From Corynebacterium jeikeium (GTDB lineage: Bacteria; Actinomycetota; Actinomycetes; Mycobacteriales; Mycobacteriaceae): a DNA stretch of 64,000 bases. The DNA lies in assembly GCF_028609885.1 (NCBI RefSeq), contig NZ_CP063195.1:248001-312000 (forward strand), read 5' to 3'. The number at the start of each line of letters is the position of its first letter. Within the stretch, counting starts at the first letter, position 1. The position numbers and the translations under genes are program-made. Shown here in pieces: positions 37,200-45,879 of the stretch. The notes under the pieces were generated by a model that worked only from the letters and a program-made list of their open reading frames with translations, did no database searches and was not told where the DNA came from.

Positions 37200-38216
37200 C
37201 TAGAAATCCCAGTCGTCCTCCTCCGTTGATTCCGCCCGCCCGATCACGTAGGAGGATCCGGAGCCGCTAAAGAAGTCGTGCGTTTCGTTGGAATCCGGCG
37301 CCAGGGCGGCGATGATTTCCGGCTCCGTTTTCGCCGCTTCTTCTTCGTATTGCGGCGGATACCCCAGATTCATCAGCGCCTTATCCGCGTTGTAGTGCAC
37401 GAAGGCCATCACGCCGTCGATCAACGATTTCTCGTCGGGTAGGGTCCCGCCGTACAGGTCTCCGGAATACTCCTTCTCCAGCTCCAGAAGTTCCTCCACT
37501 AGCGCGAACGTGAACTCCTCGAGTTCCGCCGAGCGCTCCGGGTGGGCCTCCAGCCCTCGCTGGAATTTGTATCCCGAGTAGTACCCGTGGACGGCCTTGT
37601 CCCGCAGGATCAACCGGATCATGTCGGCTGTATTCATCAGCGTGCCCCGGCAGCTAAACCAAAGCGGTAGGTAGAACCCGGCGTACAGCAGCAGGGAGGA
37701 CAGTAGCGTGGCGGCGACCTTCCGCTTGAGTGGGTCGTCCCCGTAGTAGTGCTGCATCACTGCCGTCGCTCGGCGCTGCAGGGCTGGGTTACCGATGGCC
37801 CAGGTATAGGCGGCGTTGATTTCCTCGCTGCTGCACATCGTGCTGAACACACTGCTGTAGCTGCGCGCGTGAACGGCCTGCATAAAGGCGATGTTTGCGT
37901 AGACCGCTTGTTCGTGTTCGGTGCGGGCATCCGGGATCTGGCTGATCTCACCAACGGTCGCCTGCACAGTATCCAGCAGCGTGAGCCCGGTGAATACCTT
38001 GGTGGTCAGCTCGCGTTCTGCGTCCGTCAGTGCGTTCCAGGTTGGCAGGTCGTTGGACAGCGGTACTTTCTCTGGCAGCCAGAAATTGCTGGTCAGCCGC
38101 TGCCAGATCTCCAGGTCCTTCTGGTCGTCCAGCCGGTTCCAATTCACCGGCCGCAGTGGCCGGGCGGGGTCGTGCGGCCATTGGGGTGGGGTTTGGGAGC
38201 GCATGAGGTAGCTCAT
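37200..38216 (-). CDS. nrdF: Ribonucleotide reductase small subunit, QSK-type (class Ie-like) NrdF
   Basis: A 338-residue R2 subunit of class Ib type by overall sequence: LTLLDTVQATVG, VHARSYSSVFSTMCSSEEI, HDFFSGSGSSYVIG and the C-terminal EEDDWDF tail that docks to NrdE. Of the carboxylate metal ligands only Asp82 and the His (116, 210) remain. The other three Glu are replaced by Gln113 (FMQAVH), Ser173 (LSSLLLYAGF) and Lys207 (LRDKAVHGYY). This Q/S/K set is the signature of class Ie R2, which works without metal through a hydroxylated Tyr radical; the matching Tyr is Tyr120. nrdI lies just upstream, as needed for that modification. No nrdE or nrdH is nearby, so it probably serves a NrdE encoded elsewhere. 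Confidence 0.93.
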   Translation of the reverse strand: MSYLMRSQTPPQWPHDPARPLRPVNWNRLDDQKDLEIWQRLTSNFWLPEKVPLSNDLPTWNALTDAERELTTKVFTGLTLLDTVQATVGEISQIPDARTEHEQAVYANIAFMQAVHARSYSSVFSTMCSSEEINAAYTWAIGNPALQRRATAVMQHYYGDDPLKRKVAATLLSSLLLYAGFYLPLWFSCRGTLMNTADMIRLILRDKAVHGYYSGYKFQRGLEAHPERSAELEEFTFALVEELLELEKEYSGDLYGGTLPDEKSLIDGVMAFVHYNADKALMNLGYPPQYEEEAAKTEPEIIAALAPDSNETHDFFSGSGSSYVIGRAESTEEDDWDF

Positions 38217-38274
38217 TGTTTCCTTTCTGATTCTTCTCGATCGTGTCGTTCTGCTTGTGTCTTATTGCTCTGTC

Positions 38275-38718
38275 TTATGGACGCCACATCTTCCCGCCAG
38301 TCCGATCCCAGAACTCCCGGATGCCTTCCCGAACACGGGCAACATCGCGGGCTGTGCCGAGCAATTCAAAGCGATAGAGCTCCGGCACCTGGCACTTGGC
38401 GGCGATTGTTGGTCCAGCGCAGCAGTATGCCGTACCGAAATTCCTGTTTCCGCTGGTGATCACACCCCTGATGAGAGAGCGGTTATGTGAATTGTTGAGG
38501 AAGGTGATGACTTGCCTGGGCACCGCCTTCCGCGGGTCGCCTCCGCCATAGGTTGGGGTGATGAGCACATAGGGCTCGTCGACGATGAGCTCCGGCTCCT
38601 TGCGCCGCAAGGGGATGCGGCGGGCGGGAATGTCCAACTTGTCGACGAATCGGCGGGTGTTTTCGGAGGCAGAGGAGAAGTAGACGATGCGCGGCTGCGA
38701 GACCGCGATTGGTTGCAT
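38275..38718 (-). CDS. nrdI: NrdI flavodoxin-like activator of NrdF
   Basis: A 147-residue flavoprotein. [21 protein letters not shown] is the NrdI phosphate-binding loop, [25 protein letters not shown] and [19 protein letters not shown] bind FMN. In class Ib systems NrdI delivers superoxide or peroxide to Mn-NrdF; in class Ie it is needed to hydroxylate the Tyr of NrdF. It is the first gene of a two-gene operon with nrdF (58-base gap). Its promoter region carries an operator with three matching half-sites. GTAAAGGACC lies before the start. Confidence 0.93.
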   Translation of the reverse strand: MQPIAVSQPRIVYFSSASENTRRFVDKLDIPARRIPLRRKEPELIVDEPYVLITPTYGGGDPRKAVPRQVITFLNNSHNRSLIRGVITSGNRNFGTAYCCAGPTIAAKCQVPELYRFELLGTARDVARVREGIREFWDRTGGKMWRP

Positions 38719-38796
38719 TGGGGGAGAGGTCCTTTACAGCTTGTTGCTAGTTGGAGCTGGTTGTTCGTTGGGGTGAATATCCATAAAACTAGCTCC

Positions 38797-38843
38797 AAAA
38801 GTTCAATGACACGAACTTTACAACAACAATGTATTGAACTTTT
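38797..38843. promoter_or_regulatory. Operator cluster between nrdI and the divergent flavin-binding protein gene
   Basis: A perfect 11-bp inverted repeat, AAAAGTTCAAT (38797-38807) and ATTGAACTTTT (38833-38843), encloses another half-site GAACTTT (38813-38819). Thus AAAGTTC and two GAACTTT copies make two overlapping palindromes, one of them AAAGTTC-N8-GAACTTT. On the minus strand a TTGAAC at the site and TATGGA 17-18 bases on could be the nrdI promoter. It does not resemble the NrdR box. Confidence 0.6.
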
Positions 38844-38941
38844 GTGTAGGGTGCCTGGTGTAGCCAACTTCACATCGCGCGACCGACAGCGCGGTGCGGA
38901 AAAACCGCCAGAGAAAACCAGAAAAAGAAAGGACAGAGCTC

Positions 38942-39373
38942 ATGGCGAAGCTAACCCAAGAAATGAAAGACATGATCGATGCACAGCTGCCCTACCTGGC
39001 AACTGTCACCGATGGTGAAACGCTGCTGCCGGACATTGGTCCGAAACGCAGCCTGCGCGTGTGGGATGACGAAACGTTGATCTATAACGAAAACACCGGC
39101 CGGCAACACCTGGAAAACCTACGGGCCGGTTCAAAGGCCGCTGTGGCGGTCGTGGATTGGGCAGAGCTAGACGGGTACCGGTTTATCGGTCCAGCAGAAC
39201 TGTTCCACGAAGGGCCGGTGTGGGACGCGGCGGTGAAGTTCGCCGAGGAAAAGGGGCACAACCCACCGAAGATGGCGGTGCTGATCCACATCGAGCAGAT
39301 CTACACCCTCATGCTCGGCAAGAACGCTGGCCGGTTACTGGCCAGCGATGACGAGTCCCTGATGGTGGACTAA
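38942..39373 (+). CDS. Pyridoxamine 5'-phosphate oxidase-family flavin-binding protein
   Basis: A 143-residue split-barrel flavin protein, probably cytoplasmic and dimeric. Features are YLATVTDGETLLPDIGPKRSLRVWDDETLIYNENTGRQHLENLRAG, similar to small FMN-binding proteins of the PPOX-like class, and VAVVDWAELDGYRFIGPAELF. Cofactor and substrate are not known. The ATG at 38942 follows AAAGAAAGGA. It is divergent from nrdI-nrdF across a shared operator, which raises the idea of a link to the flavin chemistry of NrdI; that is inference. Its stop overlaps the stop of the converging kinase gene by 4 bases. Confidence 0.8.
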   Translation: MAKLTQEMKDMIDAQLPYLATVTDGETLLPDIGPKRSLRVWDDETLIYNENTGRQHLENLRAGSKAAVAVVDWAELDGYRFIGPAELFHEGPVWDAAVKFAEEKGHNPPKMAVLIHIEQIYTLMLGKNAGRLLASDDESLMVD

Positions 39374-40437
39374 AAACCGTACTCGCGGGCGGTGATAGCT
39401 GCCTGGTTGACGATCCACTCCACCATCTCCTGGGTCGGAGCTCCGGAAATCGCCTGGTTGGAGGGGTTGTTCATCACTCGGCGGACCACACCCTCGACGA
39501 TGATCGCCACCTTCCACAGACCCAGGACGTGCCAGTAGGCCAGCGCCTGCCGCTCGCGGTCGGAGGTCTTGCCCGTCTTCTGCAGGTAGCGCTCCGCCAG
39601 AGCCTCGGGGGCGGGGAAGCCCTCGGCCAGCGCGGCCTCGAAGCCGGGCAGCTGCAGGCCGTTCTTCACCGGCCAATAGGCCAAGAGGGAGCCGATATCC
39701 GCCAGCGGGTCGCCGAGTGTCGTCAGCTCCCAGTCCACAACCGCGTTGATCTTCCCGGTCGCCGGGTCCGCGATAACGTTGCCGATGTGTAGGTCGCCGT
39801 GCACCAGCACGGTCTCATCCTGCTCGGGGATCTTCGCCACCAGCAGCTTCGTCAGCTCGTCGAGCGCGGGAAGTTCACGCGTCTTCGTCTTGTCCCATTG
39901 CCCCGTCCAGCGCCGTAGCTGCCGTGGGGCGTAGGGCTTATGCGACGCCAAGTCGTCCAAACCAACCGACTTCAGATCGACACTGTGGATCGCCGCCATC
40001 GAGTCGATCAGCCCGTCGGCGATCTTGCCGCGCACCTCGGGCGTAATGCTGTCCGCAACCTTCATGGAGTTGACGGTCACCCCGTCGATAGCGGACATGG
40101 CGATCACCGGCACGTCGGCTACCTGCTCTTCGCGGTTTTCCTCCCAGTCGGTCGAGCTTCCGTAGATCTTCGGCACCGGAACATCCGTGTTTTCCAGCGC
40201 TGCCATGATCTTGCCCTCGCGGACAACGTCGTGGGCGCTGGCGGTTAGTTTGCCCAGGGGCGGACGGCGCACGACCACACGCTTGCCCTGGGAATCTGTG
40301 GCCAGGTAGGTCAGGTTCGATTGCCCTGCGCCGATCCGCTGCAGGGAGATGCCGTCCGCGCCGCCTTCCAGTCCGGCTACGTCGTGCAGCCAGCTGGCCA
40401 GGTGGGCGTCAGAAAAAGAGCTAGAGTTACTTGTCAC
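39370..40437 (-). CDS. APH-type kinase, ACAD10/11 N-domain-like phosphotransferase
   Basis: A 355-residue aminoglycoside-phosphotransferase-fold protein. [14 protein letters not shown] is the nucleotide loop, [15 protein letters not shown] holds the catalytic Asp (H-G-D) and [20 protein letters not shown] the metal Asp. The pattern GGQSNLTY and [14 protein letters not shown] is typical of the phosphotransferase part of ACAD10/ACAD11 and bacterial LvaA, which phosphorylate hydroxyacyl-CoAs, not of antibiotic kinases. The GTG start overlaps the acyl-CoA dehydrogenase gene by 11 bases, so the two are coupled. Confidence 0.88.
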   Translation of the reverse strand: MTSNSSSFSDAHLASWLHDVAGLEGGADGISLQRIGAGQSNLTYLATDSQGKRVVVRRPPLGKLTASAHDVVREGKIMAALENTDVPVPKIYGSSTDWEENREEQVADVPVIAMSAIDGVTVNSMKVADSITPEVRGKIADGLIDSMAAIHSVDLKSVGLDDLASHKPYAPRQLRRWTGQWDKTKTRELPALDELTKLLVAKIPEQDETVLVHGDLHIGNVIADPATGKINAVVDWELTTLGDPLADIGSLLAYWPVKNGLQLPGFEAALAEGFPAPEALAERYLQKTGKTSDRERQALAYWHVLGLWKVAIIVEGVVRRVMNNPSNQAISGAPTQEMVEWIVNQAAITAREYGF

Positions 40438-41689
40438 GGTACTTCCTCAATTCTGCTCGGGCGATGGTCATGCGGTGGACCTCATCCGGGCCATCGGCTA
40501 GGCGCAGAGTGCGCAGGCCCGCCCACATGGCGGCCAGGGGAGTGTCGTCGGTGACGCCCTCCCCGCCGTGCACCTGAATCGCTTGATCAACGATGCGCAG
40601 CGCCATCGCCGGGGCGGCCACCTTGATGGCGGCGATCTCCTGGCGGGCAGCCTTGTTTCCAACGGTGTCCATCATCCAGGCGGCCTTCATGGTCAGCAGG
40701 CGAGCCTGCTCGATGTCGATGCGGGCCTGGGCAATCTGATCGCGGATATTGTCACGGCTGGCCAAAGGCTTGCCGAAGGCGGTGCGGGATAGGGCGCGGG
40801 TGCACATGAGCTCCAGGGCACGTTCGGCCATTCCGATGGCGCGCATGCAGTGGTGGATGCGGCCCGGCCCCAGGCGATCCTGGGAGATCTTAAAGCCCAT
40901 GCCCTCGCCGCCGAGGATGTCCTTATCCGGCACGAAAACGTCCTTGAAGTGGACCTCCGCGTGGCCTTCGCGGTCGTGGTAGCCGAACACCGGCAGGTTC
41001 CGCACGATTGTCACGCCGGGCGCGTCCGCGGGCACGGCGAGCATGGACTGCTGGCGGTGGATCTCCGCATCCGGGCTGGTCTTGCCCATCACAATCATGA
41101 CCTTCAGGTGCGGGTGCATGCCGTTGGAGGTAAACCACTTGCGGCCGTTCAGCACGTAGCCGCCGTCGGTGCGTTCCATGCTCATGCGCACGTTGGTGGC
41201 ATCGCTGGAGGCTACGCCCGGCTCCGTCATGGCAAACGCGGAGCGGATTTCGCCGTTGAGTAGCGGTTCCAGGTACTTCTCCCGGTGCTCGTCTGTGCCG
41301 TAGAGCTCGAAGACCTCCATGTTGCCGGTGTCCGGGGCGTTGCAGTTGCAGGCCTCGGGGGCCAGGTGCATGGAGCGGCCCATGATCTCCGCCAGGGGCG
41401 CGTATTCGGCATTCGTCAGGCCCGGGCGGTTGCTGTCTCCGCCAGCGCTGCCATTGTTACCAGTGCCACCAGCGCCGCCAGTTCCGAGGTGAGGGTGGAA
41501 GAGGTTCCACAGGCCGCGCTTCTTCGCCTCGGCCTTCAAATCATCGAGAATGGCGGGGAAGTGGTGCGGGTCGCCGGATTCGCGCATCTGTTGCTCGTAC
41601 ACGGCCTCGGCCGGGTAGATGCACTCGTCCATGAATTCGGTGAGCTTGCCTTGGTATTCCAAGGACCGTTCGCTGTGCTGGAAGTCCAC
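40427..41689 (-). CDS. Acyl-CoA dehydrogenase family protein (ACAD11-like)
   Basis: A 420-residue flavoprotein of the acyl-CoA dehydrogenase fold. [22 protein letters not shown] is the first ACAD signature, [22 protein letters not shown] and [30 protein letters not shown] follow, and [34 protein letters not shown] is the C-terminal signature. The variant QVHGGxGVTDD-PLA and the long N-terminus ([21 protein letters not shown]) match ACAD10/11-type enzymes. Between an SDR and an APH kinase, it may act on 4-phosphoacyl-CoA rather than in plain beta-oxidation. It contains a Gly/Ser-rich insert ([16 protein letters not shown]) near residue 70. Confidence 0.9.
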   Translation of the reverse strand: MDFQHSERSLEYQGKLTEFMDECIYPAEAVYEQQMRESGDPHHFPAILDDLKAEAKKRGLWNLFHPHLGTGGAGGTGNNGSAGGDSNRPGLTNAEYAPLAEIMGRSMHLAPEACNCNAPDTGNMEVFELYGTDEHREKYLEPLLNGEIRSAFAMTEPGVASSDATNVRMSMERTDGGYVLNGRKWFTSNGMHPHLKVMIVMGKTSPDAEIHRQQSMLAVPADAPGVTIVRNLPVFGYHDREGHAEVHFKDVFVPDKDILGGEGMGFKISQDRLGPGRIHHCMRAIGMAERALELMCTRALSRTAFGKPLASRDNIRDQIAQARIDIEQARLLTMKAAWMMDTVGNKAARQEIAAIKVAAPAMALRIVDQAIQVHGGEGVTDDTPLAAMWAGLRTLRLADGPDEVHRMTIARAELRKYRDK

Positions 41690-41696
41690 TGTTTTC

Positions 41697-42590
41697 TTAC
41701 CTTTCGACGCCAGATTGTCCGCCAGCGGGCTTATCAGCAGCGCCGGACTTTCCGGGGGTAGTCACGTCGATGGTCTTGTTGCCCACGAGCATTCCGCCGT
41801 CGACTACGAGGTTCTCGCCGGTGAGCCAGGAGCTGGTGGGTGCGGCCAGGAAGGCGATGGCGTCGGCGATGTCTTCGGGCTCGCCGATGCGGCCAGCGGG
41901 GATCAGAGTGGAAGTGGAGTCTTCGTTTTCCTTCCACAGCGCCTCCGAGAGCTTGGTGCGCACTACGCCGGGGGAGACGCTGTTTACGCGGATGCGTGGC
42001 GCCAGTTCGCGAGCCATCTGCTTGGTCAGGTGTAGCAGGGCGGCCTTGGAGGCGTTATACAGGCCGATGTAGTCCTCCATGGTTAGGGCGCCGATGCTGG
42101 AGACGTTCACGACTGCGCCGGCGGGGCCGCGGTCAGCGCTGCCAGTGCCGGCAGTGTCGGCAGCCTTACCGAGGCCTGCCTCGATGGCGGCGCTGGTCCA
42201 GATGACTGGCCCGATGGTGTTGATCTGGAAAACCTTCGTCATGATTTCCGCGGACTGCTTGTGCACGGGGCCGAAGGCGGGGTTCGTGCCCGCGTTGTTG
42301 ATGAGTACATCTAGACGACCGAATTCCTCGACCGCTTGGGTGCAGGCCTTCTTCGCTGCCTCCGGGTCCGCAACGTGGGCGGCGATGCCGATCACGCGGC
42401 CAGCGTCGGGGTTTTGTTTCCGGGCGGCTGCCTGCAGTTCCTCGGCGGCGGGGCCGACGGTTTCTGGCTTACGGCCGGTGATGACCACGTTCGCGCCACT
42501 GGCCGCGAGCTGCAGCGCGGTGGCGTGCCCGATGCCGCGGGTACCGCCGGTGACAATGACGGTCAGGCCGGCGTAATTGTACTTACTCAT
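41697..42590 (-). CDS. Short-chain dehydrogenase/reductase, first gene of the ACAD/kinase operon
   Basis: A 297-residue classical [22 protein letters not shown] (cofactor loop), [51 protein letters not shown] with Ser-Tyr-Lys, and [14 protein letters not shown] near the C-terminus. The dinucleotide-loop spacing and GRKPE suggest NADP(H). The C-terminus extends about 25 residues past the usual end. It lies 7 bases upstream of the acyl-CoA dehydrogenase gene, so the operon is SDR, ACAD, kinase. It may oxidise or reduce the hydroxyacyl substrate. Confidence 0.9.
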   Translation of the reverse strand: MSKYNYAGLTVIVTGGTRGIGHATALQLAASGANVVITGRKPETVGPAAEELQAAARKQNPDAGRVIGIAAHVADPEAAKKACTQAVEEFGRLDVLINNAGTNPAFGPVHKQSAEIMTKVFQINTIGPVIWTSAAIEAGLGKAADTAGTGSADRGPAGAVVNVSSIGALTMEDYIGLYNASKAALLHLTKQMARELAPRIRVNSVSPGVVRTKLSEALWKENEDSTSTLIPAGRIGEPEDIADAIAFLAAPTSSWLTGENLVVDGGMLVGNKTIDVTTPGKSGAADKPAGGQSGVER

Positions 42591-42761
42591 TCAGGGGTCC
42601 TTTGCGAGGGTTGGTATGGGAGTTGGGATTGAGCTTGAGCTGTGACTTGCATCATAAGCAGGTGGTGGGCTGCAAATGTGAAGGATCGCAAAACTAAAGA
42701 CATTCGGGTGTGAGTGAGGGAGACTGGCCTGAGGTCTTAGAAAAGTTTGGAGTTCTAGAAA

Positions 42762-43529
42762 ATGGGGATTTTGTACCTGGTTCGCCATGGGCAGGCGAAC
42801 TCTGGCGGCTTGCACACCAGCGATGTCGCAGACGGCGCGATGGAGGAAACCTACGACCGCCTGACACCCCTCGGGCACGAGCAGGCTGTAGCGACCGGAC
42901 GCAGCTTGGCTGTGCGCATTGGTGGGGCGGGGGAGAGTGCGGCGCGACCGGTGGTGTTGTCTGGTCCGCTGGGGAGGCAGCTCAGCACTGCCGAAGGCGT
43001 TCACGCGGAACTGAAGGCCGCTGGCCTGGAGCCGCAGGGTATCCGCACTGTGGAGCAGTGGCGCGAGTTTAGTTCCGACGACGTGCTGGCCCCGTATTTT
43101 CGCGCCCACCCCGACAAGCTCGCGGAGATCCGCCGGGCCTACGAAGCTGCGCGCGACACCCCTGGGGGAATGAAGGAGCACAACCGCCTGCTCGGCCGTG
43201 CTATTGACACCGCCTTACGAGAGTGGCGCTTTACCCCGGCATTCGACTCCTTCGCCGCGCAGGTAGAGCACGGTTTTTCGGACGCCATGTCCCTTGCCAT
43301 GGGCGATCAACCAGTTGTGGTAGTTACTTCCGGCGGGCCGATCTCCATATGCGCGGCGGAGCTCATCGGTGCCGATTGGACGCGGCTGATTAACAACATC
43401 TTCACCGCCTCGGTGAGTGTGTTTAGCGTCCGGAGTGTGGGCAAAGCCCAGCTTCTGAGCTTTAATGAACACGCGCACCTGGACATTCCGGACGCATCGG
43501 GGAGCCGCCCGCTGCGCCGCTATCGTTAG
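42762..43529 (+). CDS. Histidine phosphatase family protein
   Basis: A 255-residue protein of the phosphoglycerate-mutase-like superfamily. The N-terminal ILYLVRHGQAN carries the RHG motif with the phospho-accepting His, TPLGHEQAVATGRSL follows, and VVVVTSGGPISICAAEL is where the second active-site His (usually S-H-G) is expected; here it reads SGG, so the second His is not obvious. The substrate is unknown. The upstream 171 bases to the divergent SDR hold no gene. GGAG stands 10 bases before the ATG. Confidence 0.8.
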   Translation: MGILYLVRHGQANSGGLHTSDVADGAMEETYDRLTPLGHEQAVATGRSLAVRIGGAGESAARPVVLSGPLGRQLSTAEGVHAELKAAGLEPQGIRTVEQWREFSSDDVLAPYFRAHPDKLAEIRRAYEAARDTPGGMKEHNRLLGRAIDTALREWRFTPAFDSFAAQVEHGFSDAMSLAMGDQPVVVVTSGGPISICAAELIGADWTRLINNIFTASVSVFSVRSVGKAQLLSFNEHAHLDIPDASGSRPLRRYR

Positions 43530-43532
43530 AGA

Positions 43533-43569
43533 CGGCGCCGGCTAGGGGATTCCGGCTAGGGGGGCGCCG
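43533..43569. terminator. Hairpin between converging phosphatase and TetR genes
   Basis: CGGCGCC (43533-43539) pairs with GGCGCCG (43563-43569), with the repeat GGCTAGGGG twice in the loop, between two converging genes. TTTGCCTT follows on the plus strand. A probable bidirectional terminator. Confidence 0.5.
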
Positions 43570-43577
43570 GGTTTGCC

Positions 43578-44297
43578 TTATAGCTCCCCGGGTTTCGTGT
43601 CCTCCATGCCGACCATGCGGAAAGTCATGAGGCTCAGAGTCTTGATCGTGCGCTCCACAATCTCGTCACGGTTTTCATCGGTGACCTCGTAGAAGCCCTG
43701 AATAAAAGTGGCATGGCAGAAGCGGGTGAACATCGCAGCAATAGCGGCAGCGGTGTACTCCACATCCTCCAGCGGCGGAATCATGCTTTTAGCAATCATC
43801 GCCTCCAGCATCCGGCGGTTGCGGCCAACCATCTGCTTAGCGATCTGCATCTGACGATCCGCGAGTTCCGGGCTGAACTGGGAAGATTGCGCAACCAGGT
43901 TCATAGCCCCTGCGTTGTTCGCGTAGAAGCGCACGAACTCACGGTTGCTGTGGATCACCGTAGCGCGGGCGTCATCAATGCTTAGCAAGCTATCGTCGAG
44001 CGTGGGGTTCAGATCTTTCTCGACGCTGGCTAGCACGTTCATGAGGAGGTCCTGGCGGTCCTCGAAATACGTGTATAGGGTGCCGACAGAACAGCCGGCC
44101 ACCTCCGCAATCTTCGTCAGCTTAGTGTGGTGGTAACCATCGGTAGTGAACACCTTGCGGGCGGCATCTAGGATATCTGCGCGACGGGCCGCAGCTTTGG
44201 GAGAGAGTGATTCTTTTGAGTGAGTAGCTGCGGTGCCACGTGGGTAATTATTTGAAGCTTCTCGCGAGCTTCCATTGTCGTGGGCCATAGGCTTCAT
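43578..44297 (-). CDS. TetR-family transcriptional regulator
   Basis: A 239-residue repressor-type protein. The helix-turn-helix region is ADILDAARKVFTTDGYHHTKLTKIAEVAGCSVGTLYTYFEDRQDLL (about residues 38-85), preceded by a 35-residue flexible N-terminus. The C-terminal domain is all-helical and ligand-binding; the ligand is unknown. It is divergent from the nucleoside hydrolase with only 34 bases between, so it may control itself and that gene. The lipid operon ending at 42590 is another possible target. Starts at 44297 or 44288 are both possible; no ribosome site is visible. Confidence 0.88.
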   Translation of the reverse strand: MKPMAHDNGSSREASNNYPRGTAATHSKESLSPKAAARRADILDAARKVFTTDGYHHTKLTKIAEVAGCSVGTLYTYFEDRQDLLMNVLASVEKDLNPTLDDSLLSIDDARATVIHSNREFVRFYANNAGAMNLVAQSSQFSPELADRQMQIAKQMVGRNRRMLEAMIAKSMIPPLEDVEYTAAAIAAMFTRFCHATFIQGFYEVTDENRDEIVERTIKTLSLMTFRMVGMEDTKPGEL

Positions 44298-44331
44298 TGT
44301 ATAAGACTTAAACCCTATTAACTAAACAATA

Positions 44332-45483
44332 ATGAAAGATTTTCGGACTTCGATGAGTCAAGATATTAACTCGGCGAAAGCAGATAAACCGCGCGTTGTT
44401 GCGGATGTAGATACGGGGATTGACGACAGCCTGGCGCTGATCTATCTGGCTGGTCTGCATTCCGCCGGGGAGATTGATTTAGTGGTCACGACCAGCGCGG
44501 GGAATACAACCGCACGGCAGGCAGCCGTGAATTCCATGGAGGTTCTGCGGCTTGCCGGGGTGGGGGAGGTGCCCGTGGTGGCGGGAGCGCGGTCGCCGAT
44601 GGAAGTTCCATTGACGACGACTCCGGAAACCCATGGAGAAAAAGGTTTAGGCTATTATTTACCTCTGGATAAGGGGGTTGTGACAGGCGCAGTTGAGAGC
44701 GCGCAGGCAGCGGTGGATGCGTGGCGTGGGGCGTCGCACATTCTGATTGCCGGTCCGGCTACGAACCTCGCCTGGGCGCTGCGGCATGCGCCGGAGGCTT
44801 TGGGCGGCAATCGGGAAAGCGAGGCTGGGGGTGGCACGGCTAGAGGTGGCGCGGCTGGTGCCGAGATCACCCTGATGACCGGTGCCTTTAATTACCCCGG
44901 CAACACAACACCGACGGCTGAGTGGAATGCCTGGGTCGACCCCCACGCGCTGAAGGAAGTTTTCGCCGCTCCCGCCACCACTCCTGCGTCCGCCGATGCT
45001 CCCGCCTCCACCCGCCCGCTGCCGACGATCTGTCCGCTCAACGTTACCGAGCAAGTCCTTCTCTACCCCGAACGTTTACACAGGTGGCAACAGGCACTGC
45101 GCCCCACGCGCCCTGAGCTGGCCGCCCTCCTCGGCGACGCCCTCCGCTTCTACTTCGAATTCCACCAGTCGGTCGGCGTGGGCTATTGCGCGCAGATCCA
45201 CGACCTCGCCGCAGCCATGGTGATGCTGCGGCGCGTCCCTTGTTCCTTTTATGACGCCACCGTGGACGTCGAGGCAGACTCTTCCCTCATGCGCGGCACC
45301 ACCGTGGCCGACCGGGTTGCAGAGGTTCCCGTCGGTGAAGGAGCTGCGACCAGTGGGGCAGCAGAGGCTCGCGGTCCGTACTGGGATCGCCCGGCGAATG
45401 CCCGGATTCTCGAGTCTCTGGACCCGGCTGATGTTTTTGCAGAATTCGAGCGGGTGGTCTGCGGACGGAGTTCGTGCGGATGA
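44332..45483 (+). CDS. Nucleoside hydrolase (inosine/uridine-preferring family)
   Basis: A 383-residue protein with the family hallmark VVADVDTGIDDSLALIYLAG (Ca2+-binding Asp cluster) and a C-terminal half with NVTEQVLL and QSVGVGYCAQIHDLAAAMVM (catalytic His-Asp region). It would split nucleosides into base and ribose for salvage. The insertion AGGGTARGGAAGAE near residue 165 and the Pro/Ala-rich stretch TTPASADAPASTRPLP are not usual. Start ATG 44332 or 44353; no ribosome site is seen. It is divergent from the TetR gene. Confidence 0.85.
   Translation: MKDFRTSMSQDINSAKADKPRVVADVDTGIDDSLALIYLAGLHSAGEIDLVVTTSAGNTTARQAAVNSMEVLRLAGVGEVPVVAGARSPMEVPLTTTPETHGEKGLGYYLPLDKGVVTGAVESAQAAVDAWRGASHILIAGPATNLAWALRHAPEALGGNRESEAGGGTARGGAAGAEITLMTGAFNYPGNTTPTAEWNAWVDPHALKEVFAAPATTPASADAPASTRPLPTICPLNVTEQVLLYPERLHRWQQALRPTRPELAALLGDALRFYFEFHQSVGVGYCAQIHDLAAAMVMLRRVPCSFYDATVDVEADSSLMRGTTVADRVAEVPVGEGAATSGAAEARGPYWDRPANARILESLDPADVFAEFERVVCGRSSCG
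45449..45464 (+). repeat. 16-bp direct repeat, first copy (3' end of nucleoside hydrolase gene)
   Basis: AGCGGGTGGTCTGCGG within the last codons of the nucleoside hydrolase gene recurs at 47389-47404, just before the metE stop, on the far side of element B and the second IS. Confidence 0.6.
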
Positions 45484-45552
45484 TGTGCGGACAGTATTTA
45501 GAGGGCTGTAGCCAGGGCTAGAAGGCCGGTAATTAAGGGCTTTGAGGGGGTA

Positions 45553-45676
45553 AATGTCGCTAAAACGGGAATACGTTAAAGGTAATAATTTGCATTAGTC
45601 AAAACTCGCAGGTCAGAGCGTTTTAAATTTTCCGGCTCCGCGCTGAGAGCTTGCGTATTCCCGTTCTAGCGACATT
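45553..45676 (-). repeat. 124-bp inverted-terminus intergenic element, copy B
   Basis: Exactly 124 bp from AATGTCGCTAAAACGGGAAT to the inverted end CTAGCGACATT. Read on the minus strand it aligns base for base, without gaps, with copy A, including the centre GCTCTGACCTGCG and the right part TTTAACGTATTCCCG. It lies in the space after the nucleoside hydrolase gene, 203 bases before the second IS. The stretch 45484-45879 has no gene. Confidence 0.9.
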
Positions 45677-45735
45677 TGAGTGACATTTGGACGACATTTG
45701 GAGCCGGAGGGGGTTGTTCGGCGGGCCGATGACGT

Positions 45736-45760
45736 ACGTATTCCCCGTTCTAGCGACATT
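45736..45760 (-). repeat. Solo terminus of the 124-bp element (locus B)
   Basis: ACGTATTCCCCGTTCTAGCG followed by ACATT, an inverted-orientation terminus with one extra C, 60 bases beyond copy B. Short GACATTTGG fragments lie between. Confidence 0.75.
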
Positions 45761-45879
45761 AAGGGGAGATTTGGCCGAAATTTGGCGCTGGAGGGGGCTG
45801 AATTGGCTTGGAAAAGCAAAAGCGCCGCGCCGGGACTTCGAAAAGTCACTGACGCGGCGGGTACGCGGCGGATCTGTGG

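Noticed and set aside
39370..40437. Aminoglycoside resistance kinase
   Set aside because: It has the APH fold, but [11 protein letters not shown] and the operon with an ACAD and an SDR fit the ACAD10/11-type hydroxyacyl kinases.
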